DNA from: an uncultured delta proteobacterium
GTDB lineage: Bacteria; Desulfobacterota; Desulfobulbia; Desulfobulbales; Desulfurivibrionaceae
Length of the DNA: 63,519 nt
NCBI GenBank assembly: GCA_903869265.1
Contig: CAIPYE010000011.1
Span: forward strand, 1-63,519
Reading direction: 5' to 3'
Shown here piece after piece: positions 55,454 through 63,519 of this stretch. The first letter of the stretch is position 1, and each line of letters begins with the position of its first letter. Under the pieces are notes generated by a model, which saw nothing but the letters and a program-made list of their open reading frames with translations, was not told the origin of the DNA and searched no databases. The position numbers and the translations under genes are program-made.

Positions 55454-55885
55454 ATGGATACGTTAACAGCCATGCAGATCAGCGGTTCCGCGCTCAAGGC
55501 GGAGCGGGCTCGCCTCAACATCGCGGCCATGAACCTGGCCAACGCCAACACCACCCGCACCATCGAAGGCGGGCCGTACAAGGCAAAATCCGTGGTTTTT
55601 GCGGCCAAACCCTTGGATGGCGTGAATTTTCAGGATGCGCTCAACTCCACCACCGAGCGGCTTCGCAAGGTTGAAGTGGTGCAGGTAAGCGAAGACAAGG
55701 CCCCGTTCAAGGAGGTCTACGATCCTTCCCATCCGGACGCCGATGCCAATGGGGTGGTTCGTTTTCCCAATGTCAACGTGGCCGAGCAGATGGTGGACAT
55801 GATGAGCGCCCGGCGTTCATATGAAGCCAATGTCACGGCTCTGGATGCTGCCAAAAATATGGCGCTTAAGGCTTTGGAGATATAG
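55454..55885 (+). CDS. flgC: Flagellar basal-body rod protein FlgC
   Basis: 143 residues. The N terminus has ISGSALKAERARLNIAAMNL and ANANTTRTIEGGPYKAK, and the C terminus has NVNVAEQMVDMMSARRSYEANVTALDAAKNMALKALEI, both standard for FlgC. It builds the proximal rod with FlgB and FliE. Confidence 0.97.
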   Translation: MDTLTAMQISGSALKAERARLNIAAMNLANANTTRTIEGGPYKAKSVVFAAKPLDGVNFQDALNSTTERLRKVEVVQVSEDKAPFKEVYDPSHPDADANGVVRFPNVNVAEQMVDMMSARRSYEANVTALDAAKNMALKALEI

Positions 55886-55949
55886 TAGCTGGCTGAAAAG
55901 GATGTGGGCTTATTTGTCAAGCAAACCGTGTGCAACTGGAGGTATATAG

Positions 55950-56249
55950 ATGAAAGAGATAACCATGCAGCCGATCAGTCTGCCCGGAGCATCACCGCTC
56001 AAGTCCCCCGGAGCACCAGGCGCTGCGGCCACTGGGTTTTCCGAGATTCTCAGTCGCTCGATTGCCGAGGTGAACGGCCAGGACCAGGAGGCGAACCAGC
56101 TGATGAAAGGGCTTGCCGCAGGGGAACACGCCAATATCCATGAAACCATGATCGCCATGGAAAAGGCGGGCATCTCCTTTCGGATGATGACCCGGGTGCA
56201 GCAGAAGGTCATTGACGCGTACCGTGAAATCATGAGAATGCAGATTTAG
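55950..56249 (+). CDS. fliE: Flagellar hook-basal body protein FliE
   Basis: 99 residues with GGAGG before the ATG. FliE signature FSEILSRSIAEVNGQDQEAN and the C-terminal HETMIAMEKAGISFRMMTRVQQKVIDAYREIMRMQ. It connects the MS ring to the rod. Gap to fliF (70 bases) contains a hairpin GAAGCCGT/ACGGCTTC without a T run. Confidence 0.95.
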   Translation: MKEITMQPISLPGASPLKSPGAPGAAATGFSEILSRSIAEVNGQDQEANQLMKGLAAGEHANIHETMIAMEKAGISFRMMTRVQQKVIDAYREIMRMQI

Positions 56250-56319
56250 TAGGTGCTGGGAAGCCGTGAACGGCAGCAGTGTTAACGGCTTCTAAACCTC
56301 TCAGGGAAAGGAACAGGAC

Positions 56320-57930
56320 ATGGCTACCCCAAAAGAAATTCTTGAGCAGATCGCTTCCATTGCCAAGGGGTTGAGTATGACCCAGAAAATACTCGGACTC
56401 GTGGTAATCGCCGTGGTGGTTGGCGGCCTGTTGAGCCTGACCACCGCCGGCAAGGAAACCTCCTACAAGGTTCTCTTTTCCGGGCTGAATCAGGAAGATG
56501 CCGGCGAGGTTTTGACGAAACTCAAGGACCAGCGCATCCCGTACAAGTTGTCCGATGATGGCGGAGCCATCCTGGTTCCTGCCTCGCAGGTGTACGAGGT
56601 CCGGTTGACCCTGGCAGGCGAGGGCTTGCCCAGAGGCGGCGGTGTTGGTTTTGAGATCTTCAACCAGACGAGCTTCGGACAGACCGATTTTGTCCAGCGT
56701 TTGAACTATCAGCGTGCCTTGCAGGGAGAGTTGGCAAGAACCATAAGGAATTTTCAGCAGGTCATTGAGGCCAGGGTCCATATCGCCACTCCCAAGGAGT
56801 CGGTGTTCGTCGAGGATGCAAAGCCCCCCACCGCCTCGATCAGCGTCAAGCTGCGGGGCCGGGAAAAACTCAGCCAGCACGAGATTCAAAGCATTGTCAA
56901 CCTGGTGGCCAGCGCGGTCCCGGGTCTTACCACGGAAAATATCACCCTGGTGGATACCAGCGGTCGTCTGCTCTACCGGAAACAGGGCGATGGCGAGGGG
57001 GTGCTCACCGGGAATCAGTTGGAGTACCAGATAAAGATCGAAGATACCCTGCGGCAGAAGGTGGAAACCATGCTGGAGGAAGTGGTTGGCGTCAATCGGG
57101 CCAGGGCGCGGGTCACTGCGGAAATAGATTTCAACAAGATTGATCGGACCGAGGAAAGTTTCGACCCTGAGGCCCAGGTGGTGCGTAGCGAGCAGATGCT
57201 CACGGAAAACGATCAGCGGGGCGGCGCGACGGCCGAAGGGATTCCTGGGGTCAAGGGCGAGCTTGCCACCTTTGCCGAGGAGGGCGGGGAAGGAAAGGCC
57301 GCAGCCGGATACAATCGCAACAATGTCACCCGCAATTACGAGATCAGCAAGCAGACCAGGCACATTCAGGACAAGGGCGGGTCTGTCAAAAAACTGTCCA
57401 TTGCCGTTATGGTCGATGGTTCCTACGAAAAGAGCGTTGACAAGGATGGAAAGACAAGTCTAAAATATCAGCCGCGCAGCCCTGAAGAAATGCGGAATTT
57501 GGAGAAGCTGGTTAAGAATGCCATTGGCTATAGCGAGGAGCGGGGCGATCAGGTGGAAGTGGCGAGCCTGCCCTTTGCCCTTTCCTCCGTTCCCGAACCG
57601 GAGGTGGATGCCATGGAGAAATATCGGGCAATGATGGAATGGCTGGCCATGCCCCTGATCTATCTGTTGGTTGCGGTCCTGGTGCTCCTCTTCGTCATCA
57701 AGCCGTTTTTGAAGATTCTTGCAACCAAACAGTTGGAAACCCGCACTGGCGGTGCCATGGGTAGGCCCGGTGCGCATGGTCCCGCAGTCGGCGGACTTGG
57801 GGCCGAGGAGGAAGACCTTACCCTTGCCCCGCGAGGACTCAGCGATCAGGAACGGATCTACCGCTTGGCCCAGAGCGATCCTGACCGGGCTGCCGATCTG
57901 GTGCGCCGCTGGTTACGTGAAGAGGCCTAA
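56320..57930 (+). CDS. fliF: Flagellar MS-ring protein FliF
   Basis: 536 residues. N-terminal membrane helix (KILGLVVIAVVVGGLLSLTT), the ring-building repeats (YKVLFSGLNQEDAGEVL, RVHIATPKESVFVED) and a second helix near 450-475 (MPLIYLLVAVLVLLFVIKPF). The C-terminal cytoplasmic tail (SDQERIYRLAQSDPDRAADLVRRWL) binds FliG, whose gene follows after 3 bases. Confidence 0.97.
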   Translation: MATPKEILEQIASIAKGLSMTQKILGLVVIAVVVGGLLSLTTAGKETSYKVLFSGLNQEDAGEVLTKLKDQRIPYKLSDDGGAILVPASQVYEVRLTLAGEGLPRGGGVGFEIFNQTSFGQTDFVQRLNYQRALQGELARTIRNFQQVIEARVHIATPKESVFVEDAKPPTASISVKLRGREKLSQHEIQSIVNLVASAVPGLTTENITLVDTSGRLLYRKQGDGEGVLTGNQLEYQIKIEDTLRQKVETMLEEVVGVNRARARVTAEIDFNKIDRTEESFDPEAQVVRSEQMLTENDQRGGATAEGIPGVKGELATFAEEGGEGKAAAGYNRNNVTRNYEISKQTRHIQDKGGSVKKLSIAVMVDGSYEKSVDKDGKTSLKYQPRSPEEMRNLEKLVKNAIGYSEERGDQVEVASLPFALSSVPEPEVDAMEKYRAMMEWLAMPLIYLLVAVLVLLFVIKPFLKILATKQLETRTGGAMGRPGAHGPAVGGLGAEEEDLTLAPRGLSDQERIYRLAQSDPDRAADLVRRWLREEA

Positions 57931-57933
57931 TCC

Positions 57934-58959
57934 ATGAGTAAAGCCGATAAAAAGAGCGGGGAAGCCCTCACCGGCCCAGAGAAAGCGGCAGTCTTTCTGC
58001 TCACCGTGGGCGAGGAGTTTGCCTCCCAGGTTTTCCAGAGGCTCGATGCCGAGGATATCAAGCAGGTTGGCCGGCAGATGGCCAGGATCGACAAGGTCGA
58101 TAAAGAGGACCTGACTGCCCTGGTCAACGAGTTCAAGGCCGACACCGGTGACACCGACATTTTCCTTTCCGGCAACGAGATGCTGGAAGGCGCGCTGAAG
58201 CGGGCGCTTTCCAGTGACAAGGCCAGTGAGATACTTGAAGAGATCCGCTCCGACTGGAAGCTGACTCTTTTTCAGAAGGCGCGCAAGCTTGAACCCAAGG
58301 TGCTGGTCAACTTCCTGCGCAACGAACATCCCCAGACCGTGGCCTTGGTCCTCTCCGTTCTGGAGCCTGTCCAGTCGGCCCAGATCCTTATGGAGTTCAG
58401 CGAGGAGATTCAGGTGGAAGTCATGATGCGCATGGCGGAACTCGACAAGGTAAGCCCCGAGATTCTTGTGGATGTGGACCGCGTGTTGCAAGACGAACTC
58501 CTTTCCGTGGAAGGCATGGAGGGCCAGCGCCTTGGCGGGGTGGAGGCTGTGGCTGAAATCCTGAACAATGCCGATCGAGGGCTCGAGGCGTCAATTCTGG
58601 AAGGGATTGAAGAACAGCGCGAAACCCTGGCCGATGAAATCCGCCGACTCATGTTTGTCTTTGAAGATCTCATTGGCGTGGATGATCGTGGGGTCCAGTC
58701 CATTCTCAAGGAGGTCAGCACCGATGACCTGAAGCTGGCCCTCAAGCTCGCTTCCGAGGAACTCAAGGAAAAGATATTTGGGGCCATGTCTTCAAGGGCC
58801 GTGGAAATGCTCAAGGAGGACATGGAAATCATGGGGCCTACCAGGGTAAAGGATGTAGAGGCTGCCCAGCAGTCCATAATCAAGATCGCCAAGCGTTTGG
58901 AGCAGGAAGGCAAGATCCAGCTCATGAGCGGCGGCGGCGGCGAGGACGAATTTGTCTAA
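57934..58959 (+). CDS. fliG: Flagellar motor switch protein FliG
   Basis: 341 residues. Motifs: EKAAVFLLTVGEEFASQVF at the start, LRNEHPQTVALVLSVLEP and EIQVEVMMRMAELDKVSPE in the middle, and the torque helix region MFVFEDLIGVDDRGVQSIL with charged residues. It couples stator to rotor. The last bases overlap the TTG start of fliH. Confidence 0.97.
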   Translation: MSKADKKSGEALTGPEKAAVFLLTVGEEFASQVFQRLDAEDIKQVGRQMARIDKVDKEDLTALVNEFKADTGDTDIFLSGNEMLEGALKRALSSDKASEILEEIRSDWKLTLFQKARKLEPKVLVNFLRNEHPQTVALVLSVLEPVQSAQILMEFSEEIQVEVMMRMAELDKVSPEILVDVDRVLQDELLSVEGMEGQRLGGVEAVAEILNNADRGLEASILEGIEEQRETLADEIRRLMFVFEDLIGVDDRGVQSILKEVSTDDLKLALKLASEELKEKIFGAMSSRAVEMLKEDMEIMGPTRVKDVEAAQQSIIKIAKRLEQEGKIQLMSGGGGEDEFV

Positions 58960-59689
58960 GATTATCAAACTGCAGCAGGATCGGGTGGTGCAGACCGCGC
59001 CAAGCCTGGAAACGGACGATTTCCTGTCCTTTGAGGATTTCTGGCAGGTCAAACCTGGCAGCGCCGAAGCCAAACGGCTTGCAAAGCATAGGTCTCCGCG
59101 GGAAATTGCCATGGAGGAGGCGGTGGAGATTGTTCGCCAGGCCGGGGATCAGGCGGAAAAACTCAAGCAGGAGGCCTATGCCGAGGGAAAGGCTGCGGGC
59201 GAGGCCGAGGGCAAGGCGGCTGGGTTGGCCCAATATGAGCAGCGGCTCCAAGAGTTTGATGCGTTGCTTGCCGCCCTGGATGGGGAACGGGAAGCGTTTT
59301 TGCGGCAGCATCAGGAGAGCATGCTCGCCCTGATCACCACCATGGTGGACCGGCTTGTGTACCATGAGGTCTCCGTGAATCCCCTGGCGATCCAGGCCTG
59401 CCTCAAAAAGGCCATGGAATTTGTGGTGGAAAACTCCACGGTGCAGATCCATTTGCATGGCGATGATTTCGCTCGGTTGAAAAAGGCGAGTCTTGAGGAT
59501 TCCCGTTTGATCGAAGGCAAGAACCGGATCCAGCTTGTCGAGGATCCCAACATTGCCGAGGGCGGTTGCTTTCTGAAAACAGATTTCGGCGAGATCGACG
59601 CCACTTTGGAAACCTGCAAGGCAAGGCTGTATGCCGCGGTTGAGCAGGCCTTTCTTGCGGCCATGGCTGCGGATACTACTGACAGCTGA
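58952..59689 (+). CDS. fliH: Flagellar export regulator FliH
   Basis: 245 residues from TTG 58952 (GAGG upstream), overlapping fliG by 8 bases. An acidic N terminus, a Glu/Ala/Gly-rich coiled coil (AYAEGKAAGEAEGKAAGLAQ, GxxxG-type repeats typical of FliH) and a C-terminal V-ATPase-E-like domain (NRIQLVEDPNIAEGGCFLKT, DFGEIDATLETCKARLY). It holds the FliI ATPase in check. Confidence 0.92.
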   Translation: MSKIIKLQQDRVVQTAPSLETDDFLSFEDFWQVKPGSAEAKRLAKHRSPREIAMEEAVEIVRQAGDQAEKLKQEAYAEGKAAGEAEGKAAGLAQYEQRLQEFDALLAALDGEREAFLRQHQESMLALITTMVDRLVYHEVSVNPLAIQACLKKAMEFVVENSTVQIHLHGDDFARLKKASLEDSRLIEGKNRIQLVEDPNIAEGGCFLKTDFGEIDATLETCKARLYAAVEQAFLAAMAADTTDS

Positions 59690-59718
59690 TGGCTATAAGC
59701 TTGCAGCTGTCAGCTTTT
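59679..59718 (+). terminator. Terminator-like hairpin between fliH and fliI
   Basis: CTGACAGCTG (59679-59688) pairs perfectly with CAGCTGTCAG (59704-59713), followed by CTTTTT. It begins inside the fliH stop region and lies 14 bases before fliI. It may act as an attenuator or RNA-processing/stability site within the operon. Confidence 0.55.
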
Positions 59719-59731
59719 TAAGGATAATCCC

Positions 59732-61057
59732 ATGAATCTTTCCAACTGTCTCCAGGTTGCCCAGGACACCTCGCTGGTAAGCGTGGGCGGTCGGGTGAAC
59801 CAGGTCATCGGCATGGTCCTGGAGAGTCTGGGGCCAGGAATCCCGGTGGGCAGCATCTGTGAAGTTTCGGTGTTCAAGGGTACGGGCACGGTGCTGGCCG
59901 AGGTGGTCGGTTTTCGGGAGGGCCGGGTGCTGCTCATGCCATTGGGCGAGATGCGCGGGGTTGAGCCGGGCAGCGCCATCCGGCTGGTGGGCGAGCAGGC
60001 CGGGGTGCCGGTGGCCGAATCCCTGTTGGGCCGGGTTATCGACGGCTTGGGCAATCCCATGGACGGCAAGGGCCCATTGCGGGCCGAGACGCAGTATCCC
60101 CTCTATGCCACGCCTCTAAACCCCATGGAGCGTGAGCGTATCCTTGAGCCGGTGGACGTTGGAGTGCGGGCGATCAACGGTCTGCTGACCCTGGGCAAGG
60201 GGCAGCGTATCGGGATTCTCGCCGGTTCCGGGGTGGGAAAAAGCACCTTGTTGGGCATGATCGCCAGGCACACGGCTGCCGACATCAGCGTCATCGCCCT
60301 GATCGGCGAGCGTGGCCGTGAGTTGAAGGACTTTATCGAACGGGATCTCGGCCCCGAGGGGCTGGCCCGTTCCGTGGTGGTGGTGGCTACTTCGGATCAG
60401 CCGCCCCTGGTGCGGATGCGCGGAGCCTATCTTGCCACGGCTATCTCCGAGTTTTTTCGCGACAAGGGCCGCGACGTGATCCTGATGATGGATTCCGTCA
60501 CCCGTTTTGCCATGTCCAGCCGGGAGGTCGGCCTTGCCATCGGCGAGCCGCCCACCTCGCGCGGCTATACCCCCTCGGTGTTCGGGCAGCTCCCCAAACT
60601 GCTGGAGCGAGCCGGAACCTGCATGGGCAAGGGGAGTATCACCGGCATCTACACGGTGCTGGTGGAAGGCGATGACATGAACGAGCCCATTGCCGATGCG
60701 GTGCGCTCCATCGTGGATGGCCATATTATTCTGAGCCGGGACTTGGCGAGCCAGGGGCATTACCCGTCCATCGAGGTTATGGGCAGCATCAGCCGGTGCA
60801 TGACCGATGTGGTGCCCAAGGAGCAGATGCGCTTCGCCCATAAATTTTTGGAGGTCATGTCCACCTACCGCCGTGCAGAAGACCTGATCAATATCGGCGC
60901 CTATGCCAAGGGCAGCAATCCGAAAATCGACATTGCCATTACCATGATCGACCGGTTGAACGGCTATCTCAGACAGCCGGTGGAAGAAAAGATTTCCTTT
61001 GCCGAAAGCGCCCGACAGCTTGTGGAAATTTTTGCCACGGATAGCCAAGGTGTATAG
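59732..61057 (+). CDS. fliI: Flagellum-specific ATPase FliI
   Basis: 441 residues. F1-type ATPase: Walker A GILAGSGVGKSTLLGM, ALIGERGRELKDFIERDLG, Walker B DVILMMDSVTRFAMSSREVGL and PPTSRGYTPSVF. It energises export of flagellar subunits together with FliH and FliJ. A terminator-like hairpin lies in the 42-base gap before it. Confidence 0.97.
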   Translation: MNLSNCLQVAQDTSLVSVGGRVNQVIGMVLESLGPGIPVGSICEVSVFKGTGTVLAEVVGFREGRVLLMPLGEMRGVEPGSAIRLVGEQAGVPVAESLLGRVIDGLGNPMDGKGPLRAETQYPLYATPLNPMERERILEPVDVGVRAINGLLTLGKGQRIGILAGSGVGKSTLLGMIARHTAADISVIALIGERGRELKDFIERDLGPEGLARSVVVVATSDQPPLVRMRGAYLATAISEFFRDKGRDVILMMDSVTRFAMSSREVGLAIGEPPTSRGYTPSVFGQLPKLLERAGTCMGKGSITGIYTVLVEGDDMNEPIADAVRSIVDGHIILSRDLASQGHYPSIEVMGSISRCMTDVVPKEQMRFAHKFLEVMSTYRRAEDLINIGAYAKGSNPKIDIAITMIDRLNGYLRQPVEEKISFAESARQLVEIFATDSQGV

Positions 61058-61080
61058 GCAAGAGGTGCTGAGAGGAAACA

Positions 61081-61530
61081 ATGGCGTATCATTTCAAACT
61101 TGAAACAGTTCTCGGCCTGCGACGGAATCTGGAAGAGGTTGCCCAGCAGAAACTTGCCAGGGAGCTCACCCTGCTTGAACAGCATAAGCTGCGGCTTGCC
61201 GAGCTGAAGCAGCAACGGCAGGAACTGATTGCCGAATTTGAAGAAGAAAAGCGCCAACAGATGCTGGCCCCGGTTTTTGCTTTGTATGTGGAAGGCATCT
61301 TCCGTAAGGAGCAGGAGGTCGAGGATGGTCTTGCCCGGATAGAAGCCCAGCAGGGGGCGGTTGTCCAAGCTAGGGCGGAGCTTACCGTTAAGGTGCAGGA
61401 TAAAAAGGTGATGGAAAAAGCCAGGGAGCGGGATTATCAGAAATTCCTCCTGGCTGGATTGAAGAAAGAGCAGAACGAGGCGGACGAGATGATGGTGCTT
61501 CGCTTCGGACGCAAGGGCAATCTTCACTAG
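61081..61530 (+). CDS. fliJ: Flagellar export chaperone/protein FliJ
   Basis: 149 residues, almost wholly coiled coil: YHFKLETVLGLRRNLEEVAQ at the start (the usual FliJ opening, F-x-L-x-x-VL-x-x-R) and long charged helices after it. It rotates within the FliI hexamer as the central stalk. Located between fliI and motE, the usual position. Confidence 0.88.
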   Translation: MAYHFKLETVLGLRRNLEEVAQQKLARELTLLEQHKLRLAELKQQRQELIAEFEEEKRQQMLAPVFALYVEGIFRKEQEVEDGLARIEAQQGAVVQARAELTVKVQDKKVMEKARERDYQKFLLAGLKKEQNEADEMMVLRFGRKGNLH

Positions 61531-61571
61531 GTAGGGACTGCTGGGTTTCACGACCCACTCCGGACGGGATT

Positions 61572-62066
61572 ATGAAAAAACGCAATCGCAGATACGTCAT
61601 CCAGTTGCTCACCGTGCTGTTGACCCTGGTGGTGACCATCCCCGCTTTCACCGAGGAGAAAACCCCGGTCAGACTCACGCCCCAGGAAATTTCCAGTGCT
61701 GCCGTGTTGAAGGAGCGTGAAGATGCCCTTGCCGCCAAGGAAAAGGCCATGGCCGAGAAGGAGAAGGAGCTTTCCGCCCTGAACAAGGAAGTGGACGAGA
61801 AGTACACCAAGCTCAATGCTCTACAGGAAGAACTCAAGGGTCAGCTTGGTGGGGCGGTTAAGGGCAAGGATCAGCAGTTTAAAAATCTGATCAAGATTTA
61901 CAGCGCCATGAGCCCATCCAAGGTGGCTCCCCTGCTTGACAAGATGGAAGATGTCGAAGCTGTGGAGATTCTGCGAGCCATGAAGACGGAGGCGGTGGCC
62001 AAGATTATCCCCAAATTGAGTCAGGACAAGGCGGTGCGGGTGAGCAGGCTTCTTGGGTTGCCCTGA
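61572..62066 (+). CDS. MotE-like flagellar protein (MgtE-N-type domain)
   Basis: 164 residues: signal anchor (YVIQLLTVLLTLVVTIPAF), a coiled coil (AAKEKAMAEKEKELSALNKE), then an MgtE-intracellular-N-like segment (KIYSAMSPSKVAPLLDKMED, EAVEILRAMKTEAVAKIIPKL). This is the make-up of MotE, a periplasmic chaperone/partner of motor proteins, and the gene is usually at this position after fliJ. An insertion sequence stands directly after its stop. Confidence 0.85.
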   Translation: MKKRNRRYVIQLLTVLLTLVVTIPAFTEEKTPVRLTPQEISSAAVLKEREDALAAKEKAMAEKEKELSALNKEVDEKYTKLNALQEELKGQLGGAVKGKDQQFKNLIKIYSAMSPSKVAPLLDKMEDVEAVEILRAMKTEAVAKIIPKLSQDKAVRVSRLLGLP

Positions 62067-62073
62067 TCTGAGT
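62067..62073. repeat. Target-site duplication of the IS, left copy
   Basis: TCTGAGT immediately before the IS left end, repeated exactly at 63116-63122 after the right end. It begins one base after the motE stop codon. Confidence 0.85.
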
Positions 62074-63115
62074 TGTGCGATTCACAGAGATCCTTTCACT
62101 TTTTTTAACTGCAGATCGAGAAAATAATTGGCTTCTCGAAAGCGCTCTTGCTTGGGATCAAAGGTATCACAAACCTCTTCCCTCAGAGGCGTAACGTCTT
62201 GTAGTTCACAGACTCGATCAACAGGGGATTTTCCACCCAGGCTGCCGTGAGGCCGTTGCCAGTTGTAGTAGAATTGCCATTCCTCAAGTCGATCTGGCAG
62301 CTCTGGGTCTGTGAAATCAGCCGTTGCCCAGAACTCAAACAAATCCGTCTTCTGGGAACGCTCCACCTTGCCATTAAGGTGCGGGGAGCGAGGCTTCACC
62401 GGCCTAAACTTGATTGCCCACTCCATCAGGCGTGCTTGGACGTTATAGGCAAAAAACTCTCGACCTCGGTCTGTCTGGATTCGCTGAATAGGGAACGGCA
62501 TTTCTTCACAGACCCTCTCCAGGAAATTGAGTGTATTCTCTGCGGTGCGTCGAGGATACAGCCCAAGAACGCGCCAGCGCGAGCAATCATCCACAGCAGT
62601 ATATTGGTAAAATCCAGGAGCAATTTTCATAGTATCCATCTGGACACGGTCTCCCGGAACTGGTCTTGAATATCGTTTTACAACTCGTTTCCTCTTCGGC
62701 AACCCTAAAGGTTTTACCTCGTTGCTCATCAAGATCTTATGAATTGTTGCCAGCGACAAGCGATAATCATGCATGCGGACCAGTTCATTCTGAATACGGC
62801 GGGCACCGAGATTGCGGGTTTTTCGGAGATCAAGAATCCACCCCTCTTCCAGGGACGTAACCTTCAAGGTTGGCAAAGACAGAGGACGGCGGCTAAGAGC
62901 TTTCAGACCGTCAACACCGTGAGTTTCAAAGCGACGCACCCACTTTCGCAACGTGGGTCTGGAAATGCCACAACGGCGGCAGGTCAAACCAGCATCCCCA
63001 AGTTTTTGATAAAGCTCAACCCACAACAATCTCATCCGAACATCGCGATCCATAAAGCACTCCTTTTTCAAAATCAGAATGCCATACGAGTGAAAGGATG
63101 TCTATGAATCACACA
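62074..63115 (-). mobile_element. IS481-like insertion sequence (1042 bases)
   Basis: Bounded by imperfect inverted repeats of 27 bases (62074-62100 and 63089-63115, 24 matches; outer end TGTG, inner end ATCCTTTCACT) and flanked by a 7-base exact duplication (TCTGAGT). It carries one transposase gene on the minus strand. Inserted between the motE stop and the operon terminator at 63148, so the transposase lies antisense to flagellar read-through. Confidence 0.92.
62082..63053 (-). CDS. IS481-family DDE transposase
   Basis: 323 residues from ATG 63053, with AAGGAG 6 bases upstream. N-terminal helix-turn-helix (GLTCRRCGISRPTLRKWVRR) and HTH-like second part, then the rve integrase core with acidic residues in VQMDTMKIAPG, IQTDRGREF and NGKVERSQKT. 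It is complete, so the element could still be active. The stop lies 8 bases inside the left inverted repeat. Confidence 0.93.
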   Translation of the reverse strand: MDRDVRMRLLWVELYQKLGDAGLTCRRCGISRPTLRKWVRRFETHGVDGLKALSRRPLSLPTLKVTSLEEGWILDLRKTRNLGARRIQNELVRMHDYRLSLATIHKILMSNEVKPLGLPKRKRVVKRYSRPVPGDRVQMDTMKIAPGFYQYTAVDDCSRWRVLGLYPRRTAENTLNFLERVCEEMPFPIQRIQTDRGREFFAYNVQARLMEWAIKFRPVKPRSPHLNGKVERSQKTDLFEFWATADFTDPELPDRLEEWQFYYNWQRPHGSLGGKSPVDRVCELQDVTPLREEVCDTFDPKQERFREANYFLDLQLKKVKGSL

Positions 63116-63122
63116 TCTGAGT
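63116..63122. repeat. Target-site duplication of the IS, right copy
   Basis: TCTGAGT directly after the IS right end, matching 62067-62073. Confidence 0.85.
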
Positions 63123-63147
63123 AGAGGTGTTTCGGTTTTGATTTTTT

Positions 63148-63182
63148 AGCCCTTCCGGTGGTTAGCCGGAGGGGCTTTTTTT
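63148..63182 (+). terminator. Intrinsic terminator, probably the original end of the flagellar operon
   Basis: AGCCCTTCCGG (63148-63158) pairs with CCGGAGGGGCT (63166-63176, one wobble), followed by seven T. Without the IS it would lie about 80 bases after motE. Confidence 0.85.
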
Positions 63183-63225
63183 GTTTATTTGAGAAGTTAG
63201 CGGATAACAACATTGCATCGGTGGT

Positions 63226-63331
63226 TCTTGCAAAATCCTTGCTTGTGGTTCGACCGGCTCACCACGAACGGAATGAGGTCAATGATTTCAAGACAACTAC
63301 CGTTCGCCCTGAGCTTGTCGAAGGGGCTTTT
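63226..63331 (-). repeat. REPIN-like dispersed palindromic repeat, copy 2
   Basis: Inverted copy of the element at 10634-10736. On the minus strand it has CCTTCGACAAGCTCAGGGCG, GAAATCAT, CGTGGTGAGCC, GTCGAACCACAA and ATTTTGCAA in the same order and spacing. Confidence 0.85.
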
Positions 63332-63442
63332 ATCTTTTTTCTGGCAGAATCGTATTGTTCTCCCCCTCCCTCGACGGGTGTATAGACCGGAGACATAGGT
63401 TACACCTGTTCGGGGAGATGGGTAACAGTTTTAAAACACATT

Positions 63443-63519
63443 ATGAAACTCTCAGATCAATTTGTGCAATACATTGTTGGCAAAAAAAGACCTTCATCCG
63501 GCCATCTTCGCTGGCTGGC
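63443..63519 (+). CDS. Partial ORF, possible transposase start (runs off the window)
   Basis: ATG at 63443 opens a frame reading MKLSDQFVQYIVGKKRPSSG and continuing past the end. Upstream, GGAGACATAGGTTACACC and GAGATGGGTAACA form two related motifs like the ends of integrase-type IS elements, so this may be the left end of a second mobile element. Only about 25 residues are visible, so the call is tentative. Confidence 0.4.
   Translation, partial: MKLSDQFVQYIVGKKRPSSGHLRWL

Noticed and set aside
62060-62080. IS insertion breaking the flagellar operon
   Set aside because: The motE stop is intact and a strong terminator follows the IS, so the operon probably ended here before insertion.

Overview
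The window looks like a stretch of chromosome from a GC-rich, flagellated Gram-negative anaerobe or facultative anaerobe. It most resembles a sulfate- or sulfur-metabolising deltaproteobacterium (Desulfobulbales-like). This placement is inferred from family resemblance: sigma-54-driven operons, the flgBC-fliEFGHIJ-motE order, Mrp/NifX/radical-SAM genes, a ferritin-like protein, a class I two-subunit fumarase and a probable selenoprotein. No 16S sequence is present.

Layout. 1-140: 3' end of a 5S rRNA and its terminator. 0.2-10.6 kb: Cu(I)/Ag(I) efflux operon (YtkA-like protein, TolC, CusB, CusA) behind a sigma-54 promoter, followed by two sensor kinases. 10.7-13.6 kb: ArsR-controlled metal permease, DedA protein, rhodanese. 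13.8-18.7 kb: U32-like protein, short kinase, rsmI, crcB, DUF190, prenyltransferase-repeat protein. 18.7-19.9 kb: TauE permease behind a small CopZ/BFD-type protein with an in-frame TGA and a SECIS-like hairpin. 20.1-25.8 kb: DUF2235 hydrolase, PEBP protein, Fur/PerR regulator, katG. 25.9-34.3 kb: antiporter, metallophosphoesterase, OB-fold protein, isochorismatase-like protein, ferritin-like protein, radical SAM, Mrp and a chimeric NifX protein, with visible duplication debris. 34.5-36.5 kb: GH19 lysozyme, small Cys-rich secreted protein and lipoprotein. 36.9-44.0 kb: rlmE, yebC, ruvCAB, panB, PilZ, fumarase subunits. 44.0-48.5 kb: ftsE-ftsX-envC-ctpA on the minus strand. 48.7-62.1 kb: sigma-54 regulators, TPR protein, kinase and a flagellar basal-body/export operon. 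62.1-63.1 kb: an IS481-like element between motE and the operon terminator; a second mobile-element start runs off the window end.

How the parts fit. The Cus pump, the ArsR/permease pair and the two kinases form a metal-response block. FtsEX and a degenerate EnvC form a division-linked amidase-activation module. The kinase/regulator pair just upstream of a strong sigma-54 promoter probably controls the flagellar operon.

Main points for a second look. (1) The candidate selenoprotein at 19.66-19.88 kb. (2) Three places (G8 at 2126, G6 at 49695, C7 at 50647) where removing one G/C restores normal gene structure, which suggests sequence error or phase variation. (3) A signal-peptide/isochorismatase fragment fused to a NifX domain. 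(4) Two pairs of inverted dispersed repeats of about 100 bp. (5) A flagellar-locus kinase lacking its phospho-acceptor histidine.
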